Positions 8,343 to 17,601 of a stretch of 64,000 bases of DNA are shown in pieces (position 1 is the stretch's first letter; the number at the start of each line of letters is the position of its first letter). Under the pieces are notes generated by a model. That model saw nothing but the letters and a program-made list of their open reading frames with translations, was not told the DNA's origin and ran no database searches. The translations under genes and the position numbers were made by a program. Location: positions 61,466-125,465 of the forward strand of contig CANMWK010000016.1 in NCBI GenBank assembly GCA_947501615.1. The letters are read 5' to 3'. Origin of the DNA: an uncultured Tenacibaculum sp. (GTDB lineage: Bacteria; Bacteroidota; Bacteroidia; Flavobacteriales; Flavobacteriaceae).

Positions 8343-8960
8343 ATGAAAAAGAGAAAAATTTTAAGAATAATGGTCTTGTTGACCATTTTTTTATTCGCTA
8401 TTTTTAGTTTAATTGATGTTAACGTATCAATTAGTATTGTTCTATTTCTAATTTATTTACTTGTTGGAATTAGAATTTTTGAGATTGTAATGTTTTACAA
8501 TGTTAAAAAGAAGCTAATAAAACTAGGAGAGAAAGAATTGTTTACATCGAAAATTTGGGGTATTCTAGCTGCTCTTATATCGATAATCTTCATATATTTA
8601 AGTATAAAATATTCTTATTTGTTAGAGTATGAGGCTAATGAGTTTAATGCTTACTTTTGGAGTAGTACTAAGAATTCTACAACAAATTTCATTATAGTAT
8701 TATCATTTTTTATAAGGTCTCTAATCGATGATAATCGTATTTTTTATCTAACTCAGCAGGGGATAATAACTCATGGAGACTATTTCGAAGAGTATCTCTG
8801 GAAAGATTTCAAAGGCTTCAAAGTAATTGAGGAACAGTCTTTGATTAGGTTTACAAAGAAAAACGATAAATTTCTTTTTGTTAAGTATAAAGAGCCGTAC
8901 TTTCAAGAAAACAAAAAAGAGGTTTTAAGCATACTGAATAAAAACATACCATATGTCTAA
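8343..8960 (+). CDS. membrane protein of unknown function
   Basis: A 205-residue protein that I do not recognise. It starts with two close membrane helices (IMVLLTIFLFAIFSLIDV; ISIVLFLIYLLVGIRIFEIV), has another at about residues 78-98 and probably a fourth at about 115-130. A soluble C-terminal domain of about 70 residues follows; its alternating strands (GIITHGDYFEEYLWKDFKGF; SLIRFTKKNDKFLFVKY) resemble bacterial PH-like or DUF5673-type membrane proteins. Its last 8 bases overlap the start of the response-regulator gene, implying translational coupling. Function is unassigned. Confidence 0.75.
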   Translation: MKKRKILRIMVLLTIFLFAIFSLIDVNVSISIVLFLIYLLVGIRIFEIVMFYNVKKKLIKLGEKELFTSKIWGILAALISIIFIYLSIKYSYLLEYEANEFNAYFWSSTKNSTTNFIIVLSFFIRSLIDDNRIFYLTQQGIITHGDYFEEYLWKDFKGFKVIEEQSLIRFTKKNDKFLFVKYKEPYFQENKKEVLSILNKNIPYV

Positions 8961-10116
8961 AATATTAATTATAGAAGACGAAGCTGCAATTCGTCGTGTA
9001 CTCAAAAAAATTATATCAGAAGAAAGTGATAGTTACCAAGTTGAAGAAGCTGAAGATGGTTTAGCAGGAATTGAATTGATAAAAAATAACGATTATGATC
9101 TTGTGCTTTGCGATATAAAAATGCCTAAAATGGACGGTGTTGAGGTGTTAGAAAAAGCAAGAAAAATAAAACCAGAAATTCCTATGGTTATGATTTCTGG
9201 TCATGGTGATTTAGATACTGCCGTAAATACAATGCGTTTAGGAGCTTTTGATTATATTTCTAAGCCACCAGATTTAAATCGTTTATTAAATACAGTTCGT
9301 AATGCACTAGATAGAAAAGAGCTTGTTGTAGAAAACAAACGTTTAAAAAAGAAGGTAAGCAAGAATTATGAGATGATAGGAGAGAGTGATGCTATTACTC
9401 ATATTAAAGATATTATTGAAAAGGTAGCCGCAACAGATGCTCGTGTCTTAATTACTGGTCCGAATGGAACAGGAAAAGAATTGGTAGCGCATTGGTTACA
9501 TGAAAAATCAGATAGGGCAAAAGCACCAATGATTGAAGTAAATTGTGCAGCTATTCCTTCTGAATTAATAGAAAGTGAATTGTTTGGTCATGTAAAAGGA
9601 AGTTTTACCGGAGCAAATAAAGATAGAGCTGGGAAGTTTGAAGCGGCTAATGGAGGGACTATTTTCTTAGATGAGATTGGAGATATGAGTTTATCTGCTC
9701 AGGCTAAGGTGTTACGTGCACTTCAAGAAAATAGAATATCAAGAGTAGGATCTGATAAAGATATTAAAGTGAATGTTCGTGTTTTAGCAGCAACAAATAA
9801 AGATTTAAAAAAGGAGATTGCTGAAGGACGTTTTCGTGAAGATTTATATCACAGACTAGCTGTGATTTTAATTAAAGTTCCAGCATTAAATGATAGGAGG
9901 GAAGATATTCCTGCATTGGTTGAATTTTTTGCAAACAAAATAGCAAATGAACAGGGAACTCCTAAAAAGGAGTTTTCTAAAGAAGCGATTAAACTTTTGC
10001 AGGAGTATGATTGGACAGGTAATATTCGTGAGTTACGAAATGTAGTTGAACGTTTAATTATTTTAGGAGAGAAAACAGTATCGGCAAATGATATTAATTT
10101 ATTTGCAAGTAAATAA
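8953..10116 (+). CDS. sigma-54-dependent response regulator lacking a DNA-binding domain
   Basis: A 387-residue NtrC-like activator. The receiver domain occupies residues 1-120 with the phospho-acceptor Asp54 in VLCDIKMPKMDG. The AAA+ domain follows, with Walker A GPNGTGKE, the sigma-54 contact loop as GSFTGA (not GAFTGA) and Walker B GGTIFLDEIGD. The protein ends 20-30 residues after the NIRELRNVVERL motif, where NtrC proteins normally carry a Fis-type helix-turn-helix. None is present, so it probably acts on sigma-54 polymerase from solution or through partners; I recall similar short forms in other Bacteroidota. No sensor kinase is adjacent. A small peptide gene starts 10 bp after its stop. 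Confidence 0.92.
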   Translation: MSKILIIEDEAAIRRVLKKIISEESDSYQVEEAEDGLAGIELIKNNDYDLVLCDIKMPKMDGVEVLEKARKIKPEIPMVMISGHGDLDTAVNTMRLGAFDYISKPPDLNRLLNTVRNALDRKELVVENKRLKKKVSKNYEMIGESDAITHIKDIIEKVAATDARVLITGPNGTGKELVAHWLHEKSDRAKAPMIEVNCAAIPSELIESELFGHVKGSFTGANKDRAGKFEAANGGTIFLDEIGDMSLSAQAKVLRALQENRISRVGSDKDIKVNVRVLAATNKDLKKEIAEGRFREDLYHRLAVILIKVPALNDRREDIPALVEFFANKIANEQGTPKKEFSKEAIKLLQEYDWTGNIRELRNVVERLIILGEKTVSANDINLFASK

Positions 10117-10126
10117 ATGATATGAT

Positions 10127-10270
10127 ATGCTGAAAAAATTTGAAAAATTCAGATTAAACAAATCATGTTTAATTACTCTTCGAGGAGGTGACGATAAACT
10201 CGAAGCGTGTAGAGATAATTTTCATGATATTTGTGATGTCTCTGGAATTCCACCAGATGGAGCAAAATAA
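10127..10270 (+). CDS. 47-residue double-glycine peptide, RiPP-precursor-like
   Basis: A short open frame encodes MLKKFEKFRLNKSCLITL, then RGG, then a 26-residue acidic tail with Cys28 and Cys36 and a Pro/Gly-rich end (GIPPDGAK). The leader LKKFEKFRLNKS and the GG site resemble Bacteroidota natural-product precursor peptides (the GG-leader families linked to radical-SAM or lanthipeptide maturation). The gene begins 10 bp after the sigma-54 regulator stop codon, and its own stop overlaps the first bases of a palindromic repeat that can end transcription. No modifying enzyme or C39-type exporter is nearby. The frame and leader are visible; the product class is inference. Confidence 0.6.
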   Translation: MLKKFEKFRLNKSCLITLRGGDDKLEACRDNFHDICDVSGIPPDGAK

Positions 10271-10404
10271 AAAGAGGCTTTCTAAAAAGATTATTCTTCA
10301 TCAAACTTGTTTCAGTTTCTCATCACAGCTGATGATCAGAAAAATGGGATTCTGAAATAAATTCAGAATGACGTTTTCAGATACTTTTTAGAAAGCCTCT
10401 TTTT
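10269..10404. repeat. fold-back dispersed repeat, copy A (terminator-like)
   Basis: This 136-bp element begins and ends with perfect 21-bp inverted repeats (10269-10289 and 10384-10404; outer word AAAAAGAGGC). Its interior includes ACAGCTGATGATCAG and the words TCATTCTGAATT and TTTCAGAATCCCAT (on the minus strand). The same elements occur inverted at 21858-21992. It lies between convergent genes and the outer T-run would stop transcription both ways. Confidence 0.8.
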
Positions 10405-11449
10405 ATTTTACATTTCCAATTACTAACAATGTTTCTCCTTTATTTACCGGTGGAGTTCCTATAGTTAGCAGAATTATACCATCAGCTTTAGCGTAAATCG
10501 TTTCAAGTGTTTTACCAAAATAATCGGTTACTTTTCCAATGGTCATTCCTTTGGTAATATAATCTCCAGATTTCTTTACAGGATAAAAGATTCCATCATA
10601 AGAACTACTCTGATAAGTACGATCTTCAATAAATAAATATGATTTTTTTTGAATTGACTTTTCTACACTAACTTTCATGTTTAAATGCAATAGCATATTC
10701 AGTATACCATTTTCTATTTTAAATACAGCTTCGTTTTCAACCATTCCTAATCGTCCACATTCAATGTCTACTGAAGGAATATTTCTTTTAAAAGCTTCAG
10801 CAGAGCAGTATAAGCTTGGTTTGTCTTTTTTTACATAATCTTTTCCATCTGTTTTAAAAACAACGATATGATCAAAAAGTAATGCTTCAGCCATTTTTCT
10901 TCCAGTGGAAGATGCTGAATTCATTGATTTATTTGAGTAATAAGCCGAATAAGGCATTAAATCTTCTGAAGCATCTCCAGCATGAACATCAAGAAAAAAG
11001 TCTGATTTTGCAATTACATTCTTGGTGATAAAATCAGCAATCTTTTCAGTAACAGTACCATTTGCATCTCCAGGGAAAGTTCTATTTAAGTTCTTTTTAT
11101 CTAGAGCGTTTACAAACGGAGATCTATTTGAAAAACTACCAACATTAGCAATTTGGACTAAAATTACGACTCCTTTTAAAGTTTTAGGATCAATACTTTT
11201 AATCAATCGTTGTCCTGCTATAATTGGTGGATATTCATAGCCATGAACACCGGCAGTTATTCCTAAAGTAGATCCTTTTTCAATACCACAGAAAACAGTT
11301 ATAGGAATAAAAGTATTATGATTTTTATCTGAAATAGGAATTTTAAAATGTTTCTTAGTTCCAGTCGCGATAGTTTCTCCTTGAAAAGAAAACTGACTAA
11401 ACAATGCGTTAGCGCATAAAAAACATAGTATACCAATTAAATATTTCAT
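10403..11449 (-). CDS. secreted succinylglutamate desuccinylase/aspartoacylase-family hydrolase
   Basis: A 348-residue zinc hydrolase of the AstE/aspartoacylase (M14-like) family, which removes acyl groups from N-acyl amino acids or cuts related amides. Zinc ligands His69 and Glu72 are in AGVHGYEYPP and His156 in LDVHAGDA; the substrate-binding motif NRTFPGD is present. The N-terminus is a signal peptide (YLIGILCFLCANALFSQ), so it works outside the cytoplasm, unlike AstE. It is the last gene of an operon with a TonB-dependent receptor and ABC permeases, so it might process a metallophore or another imported ligand after outer-membrane passage. The family call is firm, the substrate unknown. 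Confidence 0.85.
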   Translation of the reverse strand: MKYLIGILCFLCANALFSQFSFQGETIATGTKKHFKIPISDKNHNTFIPITVFCGIEKGSTLGITAGVHGYEYPPIIAGQRLIKSIDPKTLKGVVILVQIANVGSFSNRSPFVNALDKKNLNRTFPGDANGTVTEKIADFITKNVIAKSDFFLDVHAGDASEDLMPYSAYYSNKSMNSASSTGRKMAEALLFDHIVVFKTDGKDYVKKDKPSLYCSAEAFKRNIPSVDIECGRLGMVENEAVFKIENGILNMLLHLNMKVSVEKSIQKKSYLFIEDRTYQSSSYDGIFYPVKKSGDYITKGMTIGKVTDYFGKTLETIYAKADGIILLTIGTPPVNKGETLLVIGNVK

Positions 11450-11455
11450 TTTAAT

Positions 11456-12796
11456 TTATTTTCTGAAGTGTATAAAAAGACTTGAACCTAACAAAATTAA
11501 GGTTAATAAAAGAATTGGAATAATCGTTTGTATTAAGCTAAAGTTGTTTTCTGTTTTAAAAAACTCTGGTGTATAGTTTTCCCAATCTACAGAATTTACA
11601 CTTTTATTTTCAAAAATTCTAGGATAGAAGTCTAAACGTTTTCTTTCATGAAAATCAGAAGTAGCGTTCAAAAATTGTACATGTTGTGCTAAACTTGTGT
11701 TTGCAATTGTATTCATAGATAATTGCACTTGCAAAGGCGGAAAAAACTGAGCAATTTTTTTACTCAATTCAGCTCTTTTTTTAATTTTATCATACATCTG
11801 CGTGCGTTCTAGCTTAGATTGGTCATCTCCCATTTGTTGCATTGCATAATACCAAATCCAAGAAAAACCTTTGTCTTCAACGGTGTATTTTGAAAATTGA
11901 GGATAATGCGCATAAAACTTTTTCATGGTTTCTTGCTTATTAGTATCCCACCTTTTATGGTATTCATCACGTTGCTTTATCGTCATACTTAATGCTTCAC
12001 CAACTGGAAATTTATTAGTAATATAATTGTTGACCAATACTGGTAAAAAAACAACTAATACCAACCAGCTAGTTAATAACGTAATTGCATTTGTGTTTGA
12101 TGATTTTCTCAATGTAATAACGAAGAAACAAAGTACAAACCAGAAAAGAATATAACTATAACTGATGATAATCATGTTAAGAAAATCACCAGAAAAAGGA
12201 ATCTCTAGAATTACTTTTGCTAATAAAAATAAAACTGCTAAAACAATCGAAACAAATAATAATCTGATCGATAATTTCATAATTAAATATTGGAAAGTAG
12301 ATTTACCTTGAATCATCACCATTTTCCAAGTTCCATTTTCTTCTTCTTCTGATAGAATATTAAAGTTTAAAGCAATAATTACTAAAGGAAATAAGAAAAT
12401 AATAAGAAAACTAAGATCTAAGTTTCCCACTTGCAAACGCATTGGGTTTACTAAATCAGTATCATATTTTTGTCCCTCAAGATTTAAAATTTTCACATTT
12501 TGAATATGAGAATTCACATCACTTTGTCCTATAGCTAAACCAGCAGTAGGTTGTAAATCATTAATGAACGAAAACTTCAAATAGTATAACAACAATCCGA
12601 TATCAGCTTTGTGTAGGTGTACCTGATTTTCGATATGCTTTTTTTGTTGTTCAGTAGTTTTTTCAATTGTAGTTTGTTTCTGATTAAGAAACTGTCGTCC
12701 TGTACTAATACCAAGAATTCCTAAAAGCATTAAAATTCCAAAGGCAAGTAGTACGGTTTTCGATCTAAAAAACTGTTTTATTAATAATGTGTACAC
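11456..12796 (-). CDS. ABC-2 type permease (DUF3526-like), second subunit
   Basis: A 446-residue membrane protein with one N-terminal helix (VLLAFGILMLLGILGI), a large extracytoplasmic segment, four or five helices in the middle (LSFLIIFLFPLVIIALNF and others) and a final helix (IIPILLLTLILLGSSLFIHF). The conserved SEEEENGTWKMVMIQG after the second helix is typical of ABC-2 permeases of the DUF3526/NosY group. It starts 1 bp after the paralogous permease stop, so the two are probably a heterodimer driven by the ATPase at 16777-17469. The long loop between helices 1 and 2 is predicted to face the periplasm. Confidence 0.82.
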   Translation of the reverse strand: MYTLLIKQFFRSKTVLLAFGILMLLGILGISTGRQFLNQKQTTIEKTTEQQKKHIENQVHLHKADIGLLLYYLKFSFINDLQPTAGLAIGQSDVNSHIQNVKILNLEGQKYDTDLVNPMRLQVGNLDLSFLIIFLFPLVIIALNFNILSEEEENGTWKMVMIQGKSTFQYLIMKLSIRLLFVSIVLAVLFLLAKVILEIPFSGDFLNMIIISYSYILFWFVLCFFVITLRKSSNTNAITLLTSWLVLVVFLPVLVNNYITNKFPVGEALSMTIKQRDEYHKRWDTNKQETMKKFYAHYPQFSKYTVEDKGFSWIWYYAMQQMGDDQSKLERTQMYDKIKKRAELSKKIAQFFPPLQVQLSMNTIANTSLAQHVQFLNATSDFHERKRLDFYPRIFENKSVNSVDWENYTPEFFKTENNFSLIQTIIPILLLTLILLGSSLFIHFRK

Positions 12797-12797
12797 T

Positions 12798-14246
12798 TTA
12801 GATAATTTTAAAACGGTTAGAAAATTTTATCATAATAACAAAAGAAACAATTAACCAAACAAAAAGGCTGACTAATGCCAAAATTTGATTTTGAATTGTT
12901 TTGCTTACTGATAAAAATTTGTATTCAAATTTAGGAGCAGATTTCCAGTATTCTTTTCCAATAACATGAACTTTACCTTCGCTACTTGTAGCTTTGTTAC
13001 TAATAAACTTCATTTGTAATTCGTTCATGAACTGCGATTGTTTGTATCTATATTTTTCAGTCTGATTTAAAAAACCGACATAAGTTGTAAAGTCTGTTCC
13101 AGATAAACTCATGGATAAGTTTTTAATCGCTAGATAAGGATTAAAGATGACTAAACTATTCGTAATACTGTTTTGATCTTTATACGATTGAATTAATTTG
13201 TTTTGCTCTTGGTTATAAATTAAAGCGGTTTGTTCTTCACCTTTACTCATAAGGAAGCCACTGTAATTAAAAGGTAAATCTTTAACATCCTTAACATTAT
13301 GGACTTTTAAAATTGAGTCACGAAGTTTATTAAAATGAGGATCATTAGGATCATGACTATCACCTTTCTTTGAAACTTCTTCTTCAACAGTAGCTCTAAA
13401 TTCAATCTTTGATGGGTTCGGATACATTGAATTACCAATTACCTGAGAGGTTTTAGGAATGATGATAAAGAATAATAACCATCCGCCCAATAAACTCAAT
13501 AAAGACTTATTAGAGTTTGTACTTTTTCCAGATATAAGGACTGTGATACAACTCAAAATTCCATAGAACAAAATATAACACATGGTTATCAATACAATCC
13601 GCGTTAATATTGCGCTATTTTCAACGATAAAATCATTTACAAAGCTAATGCTCCAAAGTGCAATTAAAGCTGGGATAAAGAATAATGCAGCGATTAAAAA
13701 TAAACCTAATGATTTTCCAAACAGTACTTCTTTCATGGTTACACCTTGAGTGTAATAGATTTTTAATGTTCCGCTTTCTTTTTCTGAAGTAATAGCAGCA
13801 TAACCAACGAAGAAGATAATTAATGGTAAAATTAATTGTAGCAACATGGCTATATTTAAATCTCCAAAACGAACTAAACCTGTTGATAGACTTGCTTCAG
13901 AAAAGTTAGCCGTGTTTTGTCTGTGCGCTTCAAGAAAAATAGAATTCCCGGTATAACTTTCAATTCCAGAATCAAAGATTCGTAACGGATGTTGTATTCG
14001 AAAGGCAAAAGTTCCGAAATGTGCCATACGATGCGGATGCTTATCTGGATTATCTTCCCAACTTTTTCTAGCTTTACCTTGATGATGTTCAATAGTATGA
14101 TGATTGGCTTCAAAAGCATTCCAACCATCAACAGTAATATAAACAAGAATAACTAAGAAAATAGTTAATAGAGCCAAAAGACCTTTAGAAATAAAGGCCT
14201 TTTTAAAGAATTGTTTTGCTATTAAAATAACAACTTGCTTCTTCAT
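12798..14246 (-). CDS. ABC-2 type permease (DUF3526-like), first subunit
   Basis: A 482-residue paralogue of the following gene with the same plan: an N-terminal helix (GLLALLTIFLVILVYITVDGW), a His-containing extracytoplasmic segment (HHTIEHHQGKARKSW), a helix cluster and a C-terminal helix (LALVSLFVWLIVSFVIMIKF). The coupling segment TSEKESGTLKIYYTQG matches the ABC-2 type. It begins 3 bp after the TonB-dependent receptor stop codon. Together with its neighbour and the ATPase it forms a complete ABC transporter; its association with a TonB receptor suggests handling of the same ligand. ABC-2 permeases are mostly exporters, so the direction of transport is open. Confidence 0.82.
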   Translation of the reverse strand: MKKQVVILIAKQFFKKAFISKGLLALLTIFLVILVYITVDGWNAFEANHHTIEHHQGKARKSWEDNPDKHPHRMAHFGTFAFRIQHPLRIFDSGIESYTGNSIFLEAHRQNTANFSEASLSTGLVRFGDLNIAMLLQLILPLIIFFVGYAAITSEKESGTLKIYYTQGVTMKEVLFGKSLGLFLIAALFFIPALIALWSISFVNDFIVENSAILTRIVLITMCYILFYGILSCITVLISGKSTNSNKSLLSLLGGWLLFFIIIPKTSQVIGNSMYPNPSKIEFRATVEEEVSKKGDSHDPNDPHFNKLRDSILKVHNVKDVKDLPFNYSGFLMSKGEEQTALIYNQEQNKLIQSYKDQNSITNSLVIFNPYLAIKNLSMSLSGTDFTTYVGFLNQTEKYRYKQSQFMNELQMKFISNKATSSEGKVHVIGKEYWKSAPKFEYKFLSVSKTIQNQILALVSLFVWLIVSFVIMIKFSNRFKII

Positions 14247-14249
14247 CTA

Positions 14250-16751
14250 TTAAAATTTATAAGTAGCATTAAGCAAGAAGTTTCTTGGAGCTCCTGGTCC
14301 TAATCTTGCAGGACTTAATCCTCCTAACCAATATGTATTATCAAATAGGTTATTCACCTTAAGCGTTAATTGAATTCCCGTGTTATTTGGTTTGTAATAC
14401 AAAGCAGCATCAAATGTAGTATATGAAGGTAATAAGACTCTATTAGAATCGTAACTTGGATTATACCATGTGTATCTCTCGTCTACATACTGAGCGCCTA
14501 AACCAATTCCAATACCTTTTAACGTTTTACTCATAAAATCGTAACGTCCCCAAAAGTTTGCATTATGTTTTGGAGCTCCTCCAATACGTTCTCCAACAAA
14601 TTCATCAATAGAATCTTCAATAATCTCAGCATCGTTAAAACCGTAAGATGCCATTAGTTGGAAGTTAGGAGTTACATAACCAGAAATATCCATTTCAAAA
14701 CCTCTACTTCTTTGCTCTCCTCTTGCTGTTAAAGTAGCTGGATCAAATACATCTCCAATTAATAAGTTTTTTTGAGTAATATCAAACACAGCAAAATTTG
14801 CTAATATCTTACCATTTAAAAACTCTCCTTTAGCTCCAATCTCTGTTAAACTACTTTCTAAAGGATCAAATCTACTAGGAGAAGCTATCCAAAAGAACGC
14901 ATCTGCTATTGGTGATAAAGATACTGTATTGGTATGTGGTTGAAAACCTTCAAGGTATGTAGCGTAAGTACTGATGTCGTCGGTAATTTCATATGTTAAA
15001 CCAAGTCTAGGAACAAATGCATTAGTTTTATATTCTTGCTCATTATTTCCATTATAATCAAAGATGTCTGAAAACCACTCATATCTTAAATTGAATAATG
15101 CAGAAAACTTACCTATTTTAAATTGATTCTGTAGGTAAATTCCGTTAGAAGACGTTAGATTTGCTGGAATCTCAAAAAATGAAAGTACATAATCATTGGT
15201 ATTTCTAATTCCGTTAAAAGGATTTGTTAAATCTAAATGCGGTACAGCAGGTATTAATAATCCGTCAGCAGTTTGTTGAAAATCATTAGGATCACTTCTT
15301 CCAGGTCTAAACCTTCCTGTAGAACCATCGTTTAATAAATAGTTTCTTGAACTATTCGCACCTCCTGTTTTTCTTTCCCAACGCGTACCATCGTAACCTA
15401 CTAAGATTTTATTCGTAATTTTTTCTGTTTTGATGTCGTAATTGAAGTAAGCACTAAAATTATCCGTATTCCAAGATTGTTGTCTTTCCGCATAACGCAT
15501 TGCAGAAAGGTTAGGAATTATATTTCCACTTGCATCATAAGCTCCACGAAATGCATCGGCTCTATGTTCTTGTAAATCCTCATCCCAAGTTTGCTTCATG
15601 TATTGCGCATTGAATCCAAAATTTTCTGTAAACTTTTTACTAAAGCTTGTCATAAACATAATTTCTTTAGTTTTATAAAAGTCGTTTGTAGCACCAGGAT
15701 TTAAGGTAATTGGTGTACTGTTTGGATCATAATTGTCATCAACTGCATCAAAAATAGGCTGACCTCTATCTAAATTTCCTTCTGCATCATTATAAACTAT
15801 TTCTACATTAAGTGCTGTAGATTCATTAGGAATATAACTAAAAGAAGGCGCTACTAAAATAGCATTGTTATTTACAATGTCTCTAAAAGAATCTGCTTCT
15901 TGATACGCTGCATTAAAACGATACAATAATGTTTTTTCTTCATTTAAAGGTCCAGTAAAATCAGCTGTAGTTCTTAATGTTCCGAAACTACCAGCAGCAA
16001 TAGAAACTTCACTTCTTTTTTCTGTTAAAGGCTTTTTAGTTACCATATTTACAGTTCCCCCAGGATCTGCACTAGAAAAAGTAACTGAAGAAGGTCCTTT
16101 TATTACTTCTACACGTTCTAAATGCGAAGTGATAGGTTGTAAAAAATAGTATTGTCGTGTACGCATTCCATTAATTACTTGTCCGTCATCAGCTTGTGTT
16201 ATTCCTCTAATATTATAGTGATTATATAATCCTGTTAAGGCTACGTTACTTACCGTTTTAACTGCTTCTGGTAATTGAAAAGCCTGACGATCTGAGATAA
16301 GTTCTTTTGTTACTGTAGAAACTGCTTGTGGTAATTCTTTGTTTTTTATGGCAGTCTTTGTAGCTGAAAAAGAATAAACACTATTATAATCATTACGTTT
16401 TCTACCAATTACTTCTACTGATTGTAGCATTTCAGCTGAATCTGTTAAGACAATAGTCCCTAAATTTAGATTTTCATCTCCTGACACTGTAATTGATTTA
16501 TTAATAGTTTCAAACCCCACAAAAGTAATACGAACAGTATAGTTTCCATTTTTGCTCGCACTAATAATAAAGTTACCATCTAAATCAGTAGCTGTACCCT
16601 TTTTTTGTTGAGTTTCACTGATTAAAATTATGTTCGCTCCTACAATAGGAGTATTGTCTGTATCTAAAACCTTCCCCGTGATTCTAGATTGTGAAAAACT
16701 TACATGTACAAGAAATACAAAGATTCCCAGTACCAACTTTCTAAACTTCAT
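14250..16751 (-). CDS. TonB-dependent siderophore-type outer-membrane receptor
   Basis: An 833-residue outer-membrane beta-barrel receptor that imports a ligand using TonB energy. It has a signal peptide (KLVLGIFVFLVHVSFSQ), a carboxypeptidase-regulatory-like domain (RITGKVLDTDNTPIVGANI to about residue 95) common in Bacteroidota, a plug domain (NIRGI, RVEVIKGPSSVTFSSADPGG, VNMVTKKPL) and a barrel ending in NATYKF with a terminal Phe. The plug motif IKGPSSV..PGGTVN is the FhuA/FpvA siderophore-receptor type. I chose the start at 16751 because an in-frame ATG 29 codons earlier overlaps the ATPase gene and lacks a signal sequence. Neighbouring genes suggest metal or metallophore import. Confidence 0.93.
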   Translation of the reverse strand: MKFRKLVLGIFVFLVHVSFSQSRITGKVLDTDNTPIVGANIILISETQQKKGTATDLDGNFIISASKNGNYTVRITFVGFETINKSITVSGDENLNLGTIVLTDSAEMLQSVEVIGRKRNDYNSVYSFSATKTAIKNKELPQAVSTVTKELISDRQAFQLPEAVKTVSNVALTGLYNHYNIRGITQADDGQVINGMRTRQYYFLQPITSHLERVEVIKGPSSVTFSSADPGGTVNMVTKKPLTEKRSEVSIAAGSFGTLRTTADFTGPLNEEKTLLYRFNAAYQEADSFRDIVNNNAILVAPSFSYIPNESTALNVEIVYNDAEGNLDRGQPIFDAVDDNYDPNSTPITLNPGATNDFYKTKEIMFMTSFSKKFTENFGFNAQYMKQTWDEDLQEHRADAFRGAYDASGNIIPNLSAMRYAERQQSWNTDNFSAYFNYDIKTEKITNKILVGYDGTRWERKTGGANSSRNYLLNDGSTGRFRPGRSDPNDFQQTADGLLIPAVPHLDLTNPFNGIRNTNDYVLSFFEIPANLTSSNGIYLQNQFKIGKFSALFNLRYEWFSDIFDYNGNNEQEYKTNAFVPRLGLTYEITDDISTYATYLEGFQPHTNTVSLSPIADAFFWIASPSRFDPLESSLTEIGAKGEFLNGKILANFAVFDITQKNLLIGDVFDPATLTARGEQRSRGFEMDISGYVTPNFQLMASYGFNDAEIIEDSIDEFVGERIGGAPKHNANFWGRYDFMSKTLKGIGIGLGAQYVDERYTWYNPSYDSNRVLLPSYTTFDAALYYKPNNTGIQLTLKVNNLFDNTYWLGGLSPARLGPGAPRNFLLNATYKF

Positions 16752-16776
16752 TGTTAAATATTTATATATGTATTGA

Positions 16777-17469
16777 TTAAATTGTTTTGATATATAGTTC
16801 TTGTAATTCTTGTGCAGAAATATTTTCTGTCTCGGCAATGTGGACTAATGTTCCTTCTTTCATTATTCCTATTCGAGCACAAATATTTACAGCATTAAAA
16901 ATATCGTGCGTTGCCATTAGAACCCCAACTCCATTGGCAGATAATTCTTTACAAGTATTCGCAAATTCAACAGAAGCTTTAGGATCTAAACCAGAAGTTG
17001 GTTCATCCATCAAAATATAAGTTGCATTTTTAGCTAGCGCTATTGCAATTCCTACTTTTTGGCGCATACCTTTTGAATAGGTACTTAACTTTTGCTTAAA
17101 AGCTTCTGGTTGTAAATTAGCTTTAATTAAATATTGAGAAAGTTCTTCTTCATTATACCTAAACCCTGCTAAACGACTAAAAAAGTCTAAGTTTTCTAAT
17201 CCTGATAAATTGCTATACAGTTGAACAATTTCAGGAATATATGCAATGGAACTTTTTATTGAAGAATTTGTTGCTACAGAAGAATTATTAATTAAAGCTT
17301 CTCCTGATGTGGGTTCAAGTAAACCAAGAAAAATATTGATTGTCGTGGTTTTACCAGCTCCATTTTGTCCTAACAGACAAAAGATTTCTCCTGGAGCTAC
17401 TGAAAAACTTAAATCTTTAAGCGCTATTTTATCGTTGTAGCGCATGTTAAGCTTTTTTGCTTCTAACAT
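16777..17469 (-). CDS. ABC transporter ATP-binding protein (CcmA/NosF-like)
   Basis: A 230-residue ATPase with Walker A GQNGAGKTTT, signature YSKGMRQKVGIA, Walker B YILMDEPTSGLDP and the switch histidine in MATHDIFNAV. It lacks the C-terminal extension of the NatA-like ATPase at 5243-6172. It stands upstream of the TonB receptor and the two DUF3526-like permeases on the same strand, so it most likely energises them. A gap of 132 bp separates it from the His/Cys-rich small protein upstream, with no obvious terminator. The same grouping of ATPase and DUF3526 permease resembles the copper-linked NosFY pair, a family-level analogy only. Confidence 0.9.
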   Translation of the reverse strand: MLEAKKLNMRYNDKIALKDLSFSVAPGEIFCLLGQNGAGKTTTINIFLGLLEPTSGEALINNSSVATNSSIKSSIAYIPEIVQLYSNLSGLENLDFFSRLAGFRYNEEELSQYLIKANLQPEAFKQKLSTYSKGMRQKVGIAIALAKNATYILMDEPTSGLDPKASVEFANTCKELSANGVGVLMATHDIFNAVNICARIGIMKEGTLVHIAETENISAQELQELYIKTI

Positions 17470-17601
17470 AACTGTAGTATTAAAAAAATAATAGATAAGA
17501 TCTTACGTAGTAAGATTTTGATATGTTGCAGTTTGCTTACTGCTCTGAAAAATAGTACTGTTTAACATAAAAAAGTATTTTATGTTTTGTAATTATAAGT
17601 A

